DNA of 64,000 nt from positions 124,001 to 188,000 of the forward strand of contig CBDEUQ010000001.1 in the NCBI GenBank assembly GCA_965243325.1, read 5' to 3'. Shown one piece after another: positions 1 to 8,816 of this stretch. The position numbers and the translations under genes are program-made. The DNA is from JANQOH01 sp965243325 (GTDB lineage: Bacteria; Pseudomonadota; Alphaproteobacteria; UBA7887). Under the pieces are notes generated by a model. That model searched no databases, had not been told where the DNA came from, and saw nothing but the letters and a program-made list of their open reading frames with translations. The stretch's first letter is position 1. The number at the start of each line of letters is the position of its first letter.

Positions 1-1077
1 CTTGAGAACGAGTGCGGCCTGGTGTCCGCAATGGTCGAGAGCCTGCGCGCGTCGCTCTTCGAAGAGCTGCCCGACTTCGGCCGCCATCTCGGCTACGACG
101 GCAAGGCGATCGAGAGCCACTCGACGGGCCGGGTTGCCGAGGACAAGGGGAAGACCTCCGACCCCGACGCCGACTGGGGCAAGCATGAGACGAGCGGGGT
201 GAACGCCAAGACCGGCGCGATCTGGAAGAAGGTGAAATCATGGTTCGGCTACGGCCTCCACCTGATCGCCGACACCCACTACGAGGTCCCGGTGGCCTTC
301 GAGGTGACGCGGGCGTCGGACTCGGAGGTCAAGATGCTCCCCAAGATGCTGGAGAACCTGTTCGCAAGAGCGCCGGAAATGGTGGAGCGCTGCGACGACT
401 TCAGCGCCGACCGCGGTCTCGACAACGCTCCCCAGAAGAAGTTGCTCTGGGATAAGTGGGCCATTCGGCCGCTGGTCGACACGCGCTTGATGTGGAAGGC
501 CGAGAAGGAGGAGCCGGGCTATGATCCGACGAAGCCGATCACGCGGGCGCTGTTCCCCAACCGCGCCGACGTCGTCGTCCACGACGAGCGCGGCCGCGTG
601 TCCTGCATCTGCCCCCAGACCGGCGAGGTCCGCGCCATGGCCTTCCAGGGCTTCGAGGCCGAGCGCGGCCTCTGCGGCACGCTGAAATACCGCTGCCCGG
701 CGGCGGCCTTCGGCTTCGACTGTGCAGGCAGCAAGGCGTGCCACCGGGCGGGCGGGGTGGAGCCCGGCGAGTACGGCCGCATCGTGCGCATCGATCTCGA
801 CAAGAACGACCGGCGCGTCTTCACCCCGACGCCCTGGGGCAGCCCGTCCTGGCGGCGCGGCTACAACCGGCGCTCTGCGATAGAGAGGATCAACAGCCGC
901 CTCGACAACAGCTTCAACTTCGAGACCCACTACATCCGCGGGCTCGCTAAGATGAAGACCCGTGTCGGGCTGGCGCTGGTGGTGATGATGGCGCTGGCCC
1001 TTGCGCAGGTGCGGGCCGGCCACGCGGAGCGGATGCGCTCGCTGGTCGGCGCGGTGCCGTACCTCGACACCGGCTGA
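1..1077 (+). CDS. DDE transposase of IS1182/IS5-like element (5' truncated by window)
   Basis: This is the C-terminal 358 residues of a transposase whose full length is 496 residues in the copy at 38797-40287; reading starts in frame at base 1. The protein carries a DDE-type catalytic region, a Cys-rich insert (CICPQTG, CPAAAFGFDCAGSKAC), and near the C terminus the Y-(R/K)-R-(S/T)-x-x-E-like signature seen as YNRRSAIERINSRLDN. This architecture, with an N-terminal DUF772-type domain in the full copies, is that of IS1182 and related IS5-superfamily elements; I did not assign a named element. It acts in the cytoplasm to cut and rejoin its own element. The frame is open to the stop at 1075-1077, so this copy may be functional if its 5' part is intact. 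Confidence 0.88.
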   Translation, partial: LENECGLVSAMVESLRASLFEELPDFGRHLGYDGKAIESHSTGRVAEDKGKTSDPDADWGKHETSGVNAKTGAIWKKVKSWFGYGLHLIADTHYEVPVAFEVTRASDSEVKMLPKMLENLFARAPEMVERCDDFSADRGLDNAPQKKLLWDKWAIRPLVDTRLMWKAEKEEPGYDPTKPITRALFPNRADVVVHDERGRVSCICPQTGEVRAMAFQGFEAERGLCGTLKYRCPAAAFGFDCAGSKACHRAGGVEPGEYGRIVRIDLDKNDRRVFTPTPWGSPSWRRGYNRRSAIERINSRLDNSFNFETHYIRGLAKMKTRVGLALVVMMALALAQVRAGHAERMRSLVGAVPYLDTG

Positions 1078-1288
1078 CCGGTTGTCCCACCTCCGACATC
1101 GCCGCTCGACCAAGCCGCCTGCCGGCGGATGGCAGACCGCGGCCATCCATGTCACGATGTTCCCGTAGCGTTCCGATCTCGCGTCTAATCGCTGCATTCT
1201 GCTCACCCGGCGGGGATCAGGCAGTCGATATCCGGCCGCCAAAGATCAGCGTCACGATGTCGAAATACGCCACAGCGCACATTCCTCA
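1..1288 (+). mobile_element. IS1182/IS5-like element, copy A (right part, cut by window edge)
   Basis: The sequence is identical at the level I can compare to the same segment of the complete copy at 38535-40498, starting inside the transposase and running through about 210 noncoding bases to the shared right end, which reads ...CACATTCCTCA and stops at 1288. After that base the three copies in the window diverge, which fixes the right boundary. The terminal inverted repeat matches the left end of copy B (TGAGG..TGTGCGCTGT). The left end and its target duplication lie outside the window. Confidence 0.85.
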
Positions 1289-1357
1289 GCTTGACAAACA
1301 CTCAACCCGCTCACAAGATTTCGGCATCGTAGCTTTCTGCAATTTGGGGAGGAAGTG

Positions 1358-1537
1358 ATGAAGACAACTCGTAGCCGTTTGCTGTCATCGACAGTGTTGC
1401 CGCTGGCCGTGGTGGCGGCGATGGGTGCCGCGACTCCGTTCTTCGCGGCGCACGCCGATTCCCATGGCGATGGAGAGCAGACCGAAGGGTGTGCCCCCTG
1501 CGAAGGGTGCGCCCCCTGCGAAGCCGCAGAAGAGTAG
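1358..1537 (+). CDS. Small secreted Cys-rich peptide with repeated CAPCEG motif
   Basis: A 59-residue protein. ATG 1358 is preferred because GGAGGA at 1348-1353 sits four bases upstream; a GTG at 1355 would be too close. Residues 1-34 form a signal peptide: basic MKTTRSR start, hydrophobic core, and AHA-like cleavage region. The mature part is only about 25 residues, acidic, and ends with GCAPCEGCAPCEAAEE, giving two CxPC-type pairs. I do not recognise a family. Paired Cys in an acidic exported peptide suggest metal or haem binding or thiol chemistry in the periplasm, as in small bufferin-like metallophore precursors, but no partner genes of those systems are adjacent. It is followed by a strong hairpin. 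Function is unknown. Confidence 0.6.
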   Translation: MKTTRSRLLSSTVLPLAVVAAMGAATPFFAAHADSHGDGEQTEGCAPCEGCAPCEAAEE

Positions 1538-1562
1538 AACCTCAACCCCGATTGCTAAAAAA

Positions 1563-1594
1563 ACGGCCGCCTCGGCGCACGCCGAGGCGGCCGT
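1563..1594. terminator. Strong GC-rich hairpin after the Cys-rich peptide gene
   Basis: A perfect 14-bp stem (ACGGCCGCCTCGGC / GCCGAGGCGGCCGT) with a four-base loop, preceded by seven A residues (1557-1563). On the plus strand it lies 26 bases after the peptide stop, but the T-rich tail is weak there. On the minus strand the A-run becomes a proper U-tract. It probably ends transcription of the peptide gene and may work in both directions. Confidence 0.65.
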
Positions 1595-1728
1595 TGCCGT
1601 TTCAGGGTCTTGCCGTTGACGTGGGCGCGACCGCCGCTATGGTGGCCGCGCGCACGCCGGGCGCCGGCGCGGCGGGAGCGCGTTTCGGATCGCTTTTGGT
1701 TTGACTCTCGTCGCAAGGATCAGAGCCC

Positions 1729-2109
1729 ATGCTCCATCGCACGCTGACGATCGCCGCCGTGTTGGGCGCGTTCGCCGCCGTCGTCCAACCCGCCGCCGCA
1801 CAGGATCTCGCCAACGGCGAGAAGGTGTGGAAGAAGTGCAGGGCGTGTCACACGCTGGAGGAAGGCGGCAAGAACAAGATCGGCCCCAACCTCTTCGGCT
1901 ACTCCGGCCGCCCGGCCGGCTCGGCGGAGGACTTCAAGTACTCGAAGGCTTTTCTCGAGGCCGGCCTGACGTGGGACGACGAGACGCAGCGGGCGTGGCT
2001 CGCCGATCCGCGGGGCATGGTGAAGGGCACCAAGATGGCCTTCCCCGGCCTCAGGAAGGAAGAGGACATCACCGACGTGCTCGCCTACATCGCCGGCCAG
2101 GGCGGCTGA
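1729..2109 (+). CDS. Class I cytochrome c (c2-like), secreted
   Basis: A 126-residue periplasmic electron carrier. Residues 1-24 are a signal peptide ending in PAAA-Q. The haem site CRACH is at residues 37-41, and Met103 in the KGTKMAFPG motif is the expected distal ligand; the conserved KIGPNLFG loop follows the haem site and the last helix reads DVLAYIA. Length and motif order are those of mitochondrial-type/c2 cytochromes. The gene lies 30 bases upstream of coxG and in the same direction, so it may take electrons from, or share regulation with, the molybdenum hydroxylase encoded downstream; that link is inferred from position only. Confidence 0.93.
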   Translation: MLHRTLTIAAVLGAFAAVVQPAAAQDLANGEKVWKKCRACHTLEEGGKNKIGPNLFGYSGRPAGSAEDFKYSKAFLEAGLTWDDETQRAWLADPRGMVKGTKMAFPGLRKEEDITDVLAYIAGQGG

Positions 2110-2139
2110 CCCGCCGCCCGGTGCGGGCGGGAAGGCGTC

Positions 2140-2709
2140 ATGGACCTCCGCGGCGAACACATCATCGAGGCGCCGCGGGGCCGCGTGTGGGAGGCGCTCA
2201 ACGATCCGGCGGTGCTTGAAGCCTGCATCCCCGGCCTCGAACGCCTGGAGAAGCGCTCGGATACGGAGTTCGCCGCGACCGTGGCCGCCAGAATCGGCCC
2301 CGTCAGCGCGCGCTTCCAGGGCACGGTGCACCTGAGCGACCTCGACCCCCCGAACGGCTACCGGATCGGCGGCGAGGGTACGGGCGGCGTTGCCGGCTTC
2401 GCCAAGGGCAGCGCGCACGTCCGCCTCGCCGACGCGGACGGCGGCGCGACGCGGCTCGCGTGGGAAGCCGACGTGCAGGTGGGCGGCAAGCTCGCGCAGG
2501 TCGGCTCGCGGCTGATCGGCGGCACCGCGAAGCGCCTCGCCGACGAGTTCTTCGGCGCGTTCTCGGCCCTTGTCGAGAACGCCGACGGCACCGAACCGGC
2601 GCCGGCGCCAGCGGAACAGGCGAAGGCCCCGCCGGCGCGCGGCCGGCTGCTCTGGTGGGCCGCGGCGGCCGTCGCCGTCGTCGCCGCGGCAACGTTGCTC
2701 GCGCGCTGA
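2140..2709 (+). CDS. coxG: CoxG-type SRPBCC protein with C-terminal membrane anchor
   Basis: A 189-residue protein of the CO dehydrogenase subunit G family. Residues 1-145 form the SRPBCC ligand-binding fold, with the family start (GEHIIEAPRGRVWEAL), the LEACIPG motif and the GKLAQVGSRLIGG helix. A proline/alanine linker (about 150-165) leads to one hydrophobic segment (about 168-188). CoxG is known to recruit CoxDE to the cytoplasmic membrane in Oligotropha-type systems, and the anchor fits. It is the first gene of the cox group here, but an IS256-family element separates it from coxS, so co-transcription with the rest is doubtful. Confidence 0.9.
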   Translation: MDLRGEHIIEAPRGRVWEALNDPAVLEACIPGLERLEKRSDTEFAATVAARIGPVSARFQGTVHLSDLDPPNGYRIGGEGTGGVAGFAKGSAHVRLADADGGATRLAWEADVQVGGKLAQVGSRLIGGTAKRLADEFFGAFSALVENADGTEPAPAPAEQAKAPPARGRLLWWAAAAVAVVAAATLLAR

Positions 2710-2873
2710 TTCGGCGGGGCGTCCCGCGCCCCAAGTGTCCCTAGCCGTCCTTTTCCGACGCTTTCCGCCGCGGCGGTGCGGCCGCCCCGCCGCCCGGGCA
2801 GACGCCTCGCGAGGAAAGAACACAGTGAGAACATAGCGGCCGGAGGCAGGCTCGTCAAGGGCCTCTGCCGCGC

Positions 2874-4153
2874 GGTAACGTCAAGAGTTATGTGTCAGGG
2901 AGACGGGGGTGCTGATTCCCTGAGACTTGTTTTCGTGGATGAATACCGCGTAGAGGACGCGGTCCATTGAGGTCCGGTCCTGGAAGGTTCCCATGGGCCG
3001 GGTTCGTCTGCGGACCTCCCGGAACCTTCGTTCGATGGCGTTGGTGGTCCTGACCCGCTTTCGCTCATCGAGGGTCCGGTAGCGGAAGCAGGTGAGCAGC
3101 TCGTCGAGATCGCTGCGCAGGCAGGCGACGGCCTTGGGGTAGGTGCTTTGCCAGCGGTCGGCGAAGCGTCGGGCGGCGCTCTGGGCCTTGCGGCGGCTCT
3201 TTGCATTCATGACGGCGTGGACATCGGCCTTGACGGCCTCCTGGTCGGCCTTGCGGACCTTGTTGAGGATGTTGCGCATCTTGTGCGCCCAGCACCTCTG
3301 AACCGGGATGCCGGGATAGACGAACGGCAAGGCAGCCAGCAGGCCCTTGCCGCCATCGACGCAGATCATCTCAAGGCCTTCGCCGGTGAGCCCGCGGTGG
3401 TACAGCCGGTTGAGGAACACTTCCCACTCGCGGGCGCCTTCGCTGACGGCGAGATGGAAGTCGATGATCTCCTTCTTGCCGTCGGGGCGGATGCCGAGCG
3501 CCACCAGGACCGGCCTCCTGAGCGCGCCGGCGCCGGTCTTGCGGGCCAGCACCACGCCGTCGAGCATCAGCGCCTTGTAGGCGTTCTTCAGCGGCCTGCG
3601 GTGGAAGGCCTCGACCGCCATGTCGAGCGTCTTGGAGACCCGGCTCACCGTCGCGGCCGAGACCGGGCGCCCGAGCAGGGCCAGCAGGACCTCGCCCACC
3701 TTGCGCGTCGAAAGCCCCAGCACGAAGCCGGCCAGGATGGCACGGTCGATCTCCGGCGCGCGCCTTGCGTAGCTCTTCACAACCCCGGTCGGGCAGAAGT
3801 GCCGGGTGCGCGGCACGTTGAGCTCGATGTCGCCGAGCTCGCTCAGCAGGCAGCGGCGGTAGGTCCCGTTGCGCCGGTCGCGCATCGCGCCGGCGTCGAG
3901 GTTGTCGAGCCAGCGATCCACCGCCTCGGCCATCCGGCCCTCGATGATCTCGGCCAGCGCCTGGCGGCCGAGCGGGCGGTAGCCCTCGCCCCAGTCCAGT
4001 CCGCCTGCCTGCATCTCCTTCACCACCTCAAAGGCCTGGGGTAGGCTCATGATCGTCGCAGCTTGCTGGGACATGCGGGGTGCTCCTGTTTGTGGTTGTC
4101 GTCACCACAGGGAGTACCCCCTTCCCACCTGACACATAAATTCTTACGTCACC
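2874..4153 (-). mobile_element. IS256-family insertion sequence, copy 1 (complete, 1280 bp)
   Basis: A complete element flanked by a 9-bp direct repeat CTGCCGCGC (2865-2873 and 4154-4162), which is the target duplication and falls in the range usual for IS256. Imperfect ends of about 24 bp start GGTAACGT on the left and, read inward, GGTGACGT on the right; both continue into TTATGTGTCA. A second copy with the same length once its own insertion is removed lies at 37265-40512. It interrupts the space between coxG and coxS in reverse orientation. Confidence 0.93.
2881..4074 (-). CDS. IS256-family (mutator-type) transposase
   Basis: A 397-residue DDE transposase. The catalytic core shows the first Asp in ALMLDGVVLA, the second in EMICVDGGKG, a conserved CWAHKMRN helix, and the Glu-bearing C-terminal signature TTNAIERRFREVRRRTRPMG typical of the mutator superfamily. 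The reading frame is intact from ATG 4074 to the TGA at 2881-2883, inside the terminal repeat. The protein is identical, as far as I can compare, to that at 37344-38537, which points to recent transposition. Confidence 0.95.
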   Translation of the reverse strand: MSQQAATIMSLPQAFEVVKEMQAGGLDWGEGYRPLGRQALAEIIEGRMAEAVDRWLDNLDAGAMRDRRNGTYRRCLLSELGDIELNVPRTRHFCPTGVVKSYARRAPEIDRAILAGFVLGLSTRKVGEVLLALLGRPVSAATVSRVSKTLDMAVEAFHRRPLKNAYKALMLDGVVLARKTGAGALRRPVLVALGIRPDGKKEIIDFHLAVSEGAREWEVFLNRLYHRGLTGEGLEMICVDGGKGLLAALPFVYPGIPVQRCWAHKMRNILNKVRKADQEAVKADVHAVMNAKSRRKAQSAARRFADRWQSTYPKAVACLRSDLDELLTCFRYRTLDERKRVRTTNAIERRFREVRRRTRPMGTFQDRTSMDRVLYAVFIHENKSQGISTPVSLTHNS

Positions 4154-4232
4154 CTGCCGCGCTTGCCCCTTGACCGGGCGGCGGGCGCTTTCCACACTCT
4201 CGCCTCGAGCGGCCAACGGGGAGGAATCCGCC

Positions 4233-4703
<471 letters not shown>

Positions 4704-4706
4704 CGC

Positions 4707-7082
4707 ATGACCGACACCGGAATCGGCGCCCGCGTGGCGCGCAAGGAAGACCGGCGGTTCCTCACCGGCAACGGCCGCTACGTCGATGACATCGACCGCC
4801 CGGGACAGGTGCACGCGGTGCTCGTCCGCTCGCCGCACGCGCACGCGACGCTGGGCGCGATCGACGCCGCCGAGGCGCTCGCCTCCTCCGGCGTCGTCGC
4901 CGTCTACACCGCCGCCGACCTCGCGGCCGACGGCGTGGGCGGCCTGCCCTGCGGCTGGCTGATCAAGAACAAGGACGGCTCCGACATGGTCGAGCCGGCG
5001 CACCCGGTGCTCGCCGACGGCAAGGTCCGCCACGTCGGCGACCCGGTGGCGATGGTGGTCGCCGAGACCCGCGCCCAGGCGCGCGACGCGGCCGAGAAGG
5101 TGGCCGTCGACTACGGCATCCTGCCCTCGGTCACCGACACCGCGAGCGCCCATGCCGCCGGCCGGCCGCAGGTGCACGACGCGGCGGCCGACAACACCTG
5201 CTACGACTGGGAGTTCGGCGACAAGGCGGGCGCCGACGCGGCGATCGCCGCCGCGGCGAAGGTCGTCACGCTCGACTTCGTCAACCAAAGGCTGGTCCCC
5301 AACGCGCTCGAGCCGCGCGCGGCGATCGGCGAGTACGACGCCCACGACGACCGCTACACGCTGTACACCACGAGCCAGAACCCGCACGTCATCCGGCTGC
5401 TGATGTGCACCGCGGTGCTGGGCCTGCCGGAGACCAAGGTGCGCGTCGTCTCGCCGGACGTCGGCGGCGGCTTCGGCTCGAAGATCTACCACTACGCCGA
5501 GGAGGCGCTGGTCACCTGGGCCACGCGCAAGGTCGGCCGGCCGGTCAAGTGGACCGCCGACCGCAGCGAGGCGTTCCTGTCCGACGCGCAGGGCCGCGAC
5601 CACGTCACCCGCGTCGAGCTGGCGCTCGATGCGGAGGCGAAGTTCCTCGGCCTCAAGATCGCGACGGTGGCCAACCTCGGCGCCTATCTGTCGACCTTCT
5701 CGACGGCGATCCCGACCTACTTCTACGCCCCGCTGCTGGCCGGCGTGTACACCACGCCCGTCGTCTATTGCGAGGTGCGCGGCGTCTTCACCCACACCGT
5801 CCCCGTCGATGCCTACCGCGGCGCCGGACGGCCGGAGGCCTGCTACCTGGTCGAGCGGATCGTCGACGTGGCGGCGCGCGAGACGGGGCTCGACCCGGCC
5901 GAGATCCGCCGCCGCAACTTCATTCCGCGCAGCGCCCAGCCCTACCAGACCCCGGTCGCCATGGTCTACGACGACGGCGACTACGCGAAGAACATGGAGG
6001 ACTGCCTGGTGCAGGCGGACGCCGCCGGGTTCGACGCCCGGCGCGCCGACTCCGCGGCCCGCGGCAAGCTGCGCGGGCTGGGGATCTCGTCGTACATCGA
6101 GGCGTGCGGCGCCGCGCCCTCGGCCATCGCCGGCGCCCTCGGCGCGCGCGCCGGGCTCTACGAGATGGCGACGCTCCGCGTCAACCCGAGCGGCACGGTG
6201 AGCATCATCACCGGCACCCACGCGCACGGCCAGGGCCACGAGACGACGTTCGCGCAGCTCGCGGCCGACCGTCTCGGACTCGACCTCGACTCGATCGAGG
6301 TGGTGCACGGCGACACCGACAAGATCCCGTTCGGCATGGGCACCTACGGGTCGCGGTCGCTGCCCGTCGGCGGCACCGCGCTGGTGCAGGCGATGGACAA
6401 GGTGATCGAGAAGGGCCGCAAGATCGCCGCCCACATCCTCGAAGCCTCGGCCGACGACATCGAGTTCTCCGACGGCGCGTTCCGGGTCTCGGGCACAGAC
6501 CGCCAGCTCGCGTTCGCCGAGGTCGCCGGCGCCGCCTACGTGCCGCACAACTACCCGCTGGAGGAACTGGAGCCGGGGCTCGAGGAAACCGCGTACTTCG
6601 ACCCGCCGAACTTCACCTTCCCGAGCGGCTGCTACGCCTGCGAGGTGGAGGTCGACCCCGATACCGGAACGGTGTCGATCGAGCGCTTCACGGCGGTGGA
6701 CGATTTCGGCGTGCTCATCAATCCCAACATCGTCGAGGGACAGGTCCACGGCGGCCTCGTGCAGGGGATCGGCCAGGCGCTGTACGAGGGCGCGCAGTAC
6801 GATCCGGATTCGGGCCAGCTCGTGACCGGCTCGTACATGGACTACTGCATGCCGAAGGCCGACGCCGCGCCGAGTTTCGCGGTGACCACGAACGAGACGC
6901 GAAGCCCGACCAACCCGCTCGGCGTCCGCGGCTGCGGCGAGGCCGGGGCGATCGGCGCGCCGCCGGCGGTGATCAACGCCGTGTGCGACGCGCTCAAGGA
7001 GCTCGGCGTCCGCCACATCGACATGCCGGCGACGCCGGAGACGGTCTGGCGCGCCATCCGCGACGCCAGGGCCGCGGCCTGA
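4707..7082 (+). CDS. coxL: CoxL-family molybdenum hydroxylase large subunit, form II
   Basis: A 791-residue molybdopterin-binding catalytic subunit. It shows the N-terminal aldehyde-oxidase a/b hammerhead domain (about 15-130) and the molybdenum cofactor domains with VGGGFGSKIY, GGTAL and the terminal RGCGEAGAIGAPP loop. The active-site loop reads AYRGAGR at residues 369-375. That is the form II signature; bona fide CO-oxidising form I enzymes carry AYXCSFR with the Cys that holds copper. The enzyme is therefore a CO-dehydrogenase-like hydroxylase of uncertain substrate, not a confident CO oxidiser. It acts as an (LMS)2 complex with CoxM and CoxS. Confidence 0.95.
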   Translation: MTDTGIGARVARKEDRRFLTGNGRYVDDIDRPGQVHAVLVRSPHAHATLGAIDAAEALASSGVVAVYTAADLAADGVGGLPCGWLIKNKDGSDMVEPAHPVLADGKVRHVGDPVAMVVAETRAQARDAAEKVAVDYGILPSVTDTASAHAAGRPQVHDAAADNTCYDWEFGDKAGADAAIAAAAKVVTLDFVNQRLVPNALEPRAAIGEYDAHDDRYTLYTTSQNPHVIRLLMCTAVLGLPETKVRVVSPDVGGGFGSKIYHYAEEALVTWATRKVGRPVKWTADRSEAFLSDAQGRDHVTRVELALDAEAKFLGLKIATVANLGAYLSTFSTAIPTYFYAPLLAGVYTTPVVYCEVRGVFTHTVPVDAYRGAGRPEACYLVERIVDVAARETGLDPAEIRRRNFIPRSAQPYQTPVAMVYDDGDYAKNMEDCLVQADAAGFDARRADSAARGKLRGLGISSYIEACGAAPSAIAGALGARAGLYEMATLRVNPSGTVSIITGTHAHGQGHETTFAQLAADRLGLDLDSIEVVHGDTDKIPFGMGTYGSRSLPVGGTALVQAMDKVIEKGRKIAAHILEASADDIEFSDGAFRVSGTDRQLAFAEVAGAAYVPHNYPLEELEPGLEETAYFDPPNFTFPSGCYACEVEVDPDTGTVSIERFTAVDDFGVLINPNIVEGQVHGGLVQGIGQALYEGAQYDPDSGQLVTGSYMDYCMPKADAAPSFAVTTNETRSPTNPLGVRGCGEAGAIGAPPAVINAVCDALKELGVRHIDMPATPETVWRAIRDARAAA

Positions 7083-7095
7083 AGGGAGATTTCGC

Positions 7096-7890
7096 ATGTA
7101 CGACTTCGCCTATCGCCGCGCCACCTCGCTGGCGGAAGCCCGGCGCCTCCACGAAGCCGCCGCCGACCCGCAGTATCTCGCCGGCGGCCATACGCTGCTG
7201 CCGACGATGAAGCAGCGGCTCGCGAGCCCGTCCGACCTGATCGATCTCGCCGGCATCGACGAACTGCACGGCATCGCCCGCGAGGGCGACGCCGTGGTCG
7301 TCGGCGCGGCGAGCGTCCATGCCGCCGTCGCCGCGAGCGCCGTCGTCGCCGAGGCGATCCCCGCCCTGGCGGCGCTGGCGGGCGGGATCGGCGATCCGCA
7401 GGTGCGCAACCGCGGCACCGTCGGCGGATCGATCGCCAACAACGACCCGGCGGCCGACTATCCGGCCGCCGTCGTCGGCCTCGGCGCCAGCGTCCGCACC
7501 GACCGGCGCGAGATCGCCGGCGACGACTTCTTCACCGGCATGTTCGAGACCGCGCTGGAACCGGGCGAGCTGGTGACGGCGGTGTCGTTCCCCGTGCCGC
7601 GGGCGGCGTGCTACGTCAAGTTCGCCAACCCGGCGTCGCGCTACGCCATCGTCGGCGCGATGGTGGCGCGCACCGCCGGCGGCGTGCGCGTGGCGGTGAC
7701 CGGCGCGGCGTCGTGCGTGTTCCGCGCCGGCGACATGGAACGGGCGCTGGAGGCCGAGTTCTCGCCGGCGGCGCTGGAGGGGATCGCCGTCGAGCGCGAC
7801 GACCTCAACGAGGACATCCACGCGAGCGCCGAGTTCCGCGCGCATCTGATCGGGGTGATGGTGGGCCGCGCCGTCGCCGGCTGCGGTTGA
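7096..7890 (+). CDS. coxM: CO dehydrogenase-type hydroxylase, FAD subunit
   Basis: A 264-residue FAD-binding subunit. The two flavin pyrophosphate motifs are visible: AGGHTLLP near residues 29-36 and TVGGSIANNDPAADYPA near 110-126, followed by the C-terminal CO_deh_flav domain. The gene starts 13 bases after coxL with AGGGAG ahead of the ATG. The order L-M after S is the form II order. It passes electrons from CoxS to an external acceptor. Its stop TGA overlaps the likely TTG start of coxD. Confidence 0.95.
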   Translation: MYDFAYRRATSLAEARRLHEAAADPQYLAGGHTLLPTMKQRLASPSDLIDLAGIDELHGIAREGDAVVVGAASVHAAVAASAVVAEAIPALAALAGGIGDPQVRNRGTVGGSIANNDPAADYPAAVVGLGASVRTDRREIAGDDFFTGMFETALEPGELVTAVSFPVPRAACYVKFANPASRYAIVGAMVARTAGGVRVAVTGAASCVFRAGDMERALEAEFSPAALEGIAVERDDLNEDIHASAEFRAHLIGVMVGRAVAGCG

Positions 7891-8816
7891 CCGGACTGCC
7901 GGGGTCGGTCGACGACACCCTGGCCCTGCTCGCCGACGGCGACTACGTCGGCGAGCGCAGCCTCGCGGTCAGCGTCTTCCTGTCGCTGGCGATGCGGCGG
8001 CCGCTGTTCCTCGAGGGCGAGGCCGGCGTCGGCAAGACCGAGGTCGCCCGGGTGCTCGCCGAGCGCTTCGGCCGGCGCCTGGTGCGCCTGCAGTGCTACG
8101 AAGGCCTCGACGTCGCGAGCGCGGTCTACGAGTGGAACTACGCGGCGCAGATGATCGAGATCCAGGCGGCGCGGGCGGAGGGCATCGCCGACCGCGCGCG
8201 CCTCGTCTCCGACGTGTTCGACCGCCGGTTTCTCGTCGCGCGGCCGATCCTCGACGCGCTCGATGCCGACGAGGCGGGCGCGCCGGTGCTGCTGATCGAC
8301 GAGCTCGACCGCGCCGACGAGCCGTTCGAGGCCTACCTGCTCGAAGTGCTCTCGGACTTCCAGGTGACGATCCCCGAAATCGGCACCGTGCGCGCCGGCG
8401 AGCCGCCGATCGTGGTCATCACGTCGAACCGGACGCGGGAGATTCACGACGCCATCAAGCGGCGGTGCCTCTACCACTGGATCGACTATCCGGACGCGGC
8501 GCGCGAGAAGCGCATCCTCGCGGTGCGGGCGCCGGGCGTGAGCGAGAGCCTCGCCGAACAGGTGGTGTCGTTCGTCCACAAGCTGCGCGGCGAGGACCTG
8601 TTCAAGAACCCCGGCATCGCCGAGACCATTGACTGGGCAGGGGCGCTGCGGCGGTTGGACCGCACCGAGCTCGACGCCGCGACGGTCGACGAGACGCTGG
8701 GCGTACTGCTCAAATACCAGGACGACATCGCCAAGATTCAGGGCAGCCGCGCCGCCGAGCTCCTGGCGGAGATCGACGCCGGCGCGGCATCGGTACGGGA
8801 GGCGACGACGGGATGA
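7887..8816 (+). CDS. coxD: CoxD-type MoxR AAA+ ATPase
   Basis: A 309-residue AAA+ chaperone, with Walker A at EGEAGVGKTEVA and Walker B at VLLIDELDRAD, sensor-1 ITSNRTREI and the arginine finger region KRRCLYHW. CoxD proteins mature the molybdenum active site of CoxL. The chosen start is TTG 7887, overlapping the coxM stop as TTGA; it gives the N terminus TGLPGSVDDTLALL expected for the family. The open frame continues upstream, but that part reads as shadow of coxM. The stop overlaps the next start as ATGA. No coxE (VWA protein) follows, which is unusual because CoxD usually works with CoxE. Confidence 0.88.
   Translation: MTGLPGSVDDTLALLADGDYVGERSLAVSVFLSLAMRRPLFLEGEAGVGKTEVARVLAERFGRRLVRLQCYEGLDVASAVYEWNYAAQMIEIQAARAEGIADRARLVSDVFDRRFLVARPILDALDADEAGAPVLLIDELDRADEPFEAYLLEVLSDFQVTIPEIGTVRAGEPPIVVITSNRTREIHDAIKRRCLYHWIDYPDAAREKRILAVRAPGVSESLAEQVVSFVHKLRGEDLFKNPGIAETIDWAGALRRLDRTELDAATVDETLGVLLKYQDDIAKIQGSRAAELLAEIDAGAASVREATTG

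Noticed and set aside
4707..7082. True CO dehydrogenase (form I)
   Set aside because: The active-site loop is AYRGAGR, lacking the Cys of AYXCSFR that binds copper in CO-oxidising enzymes.
5405..7210. A 601-codon alternative frame within coxL
   Set aside because: It reads as Arg/Pro-rich low-complexity sequence in the wrong phase, while coxL in the other frame has every family motif.
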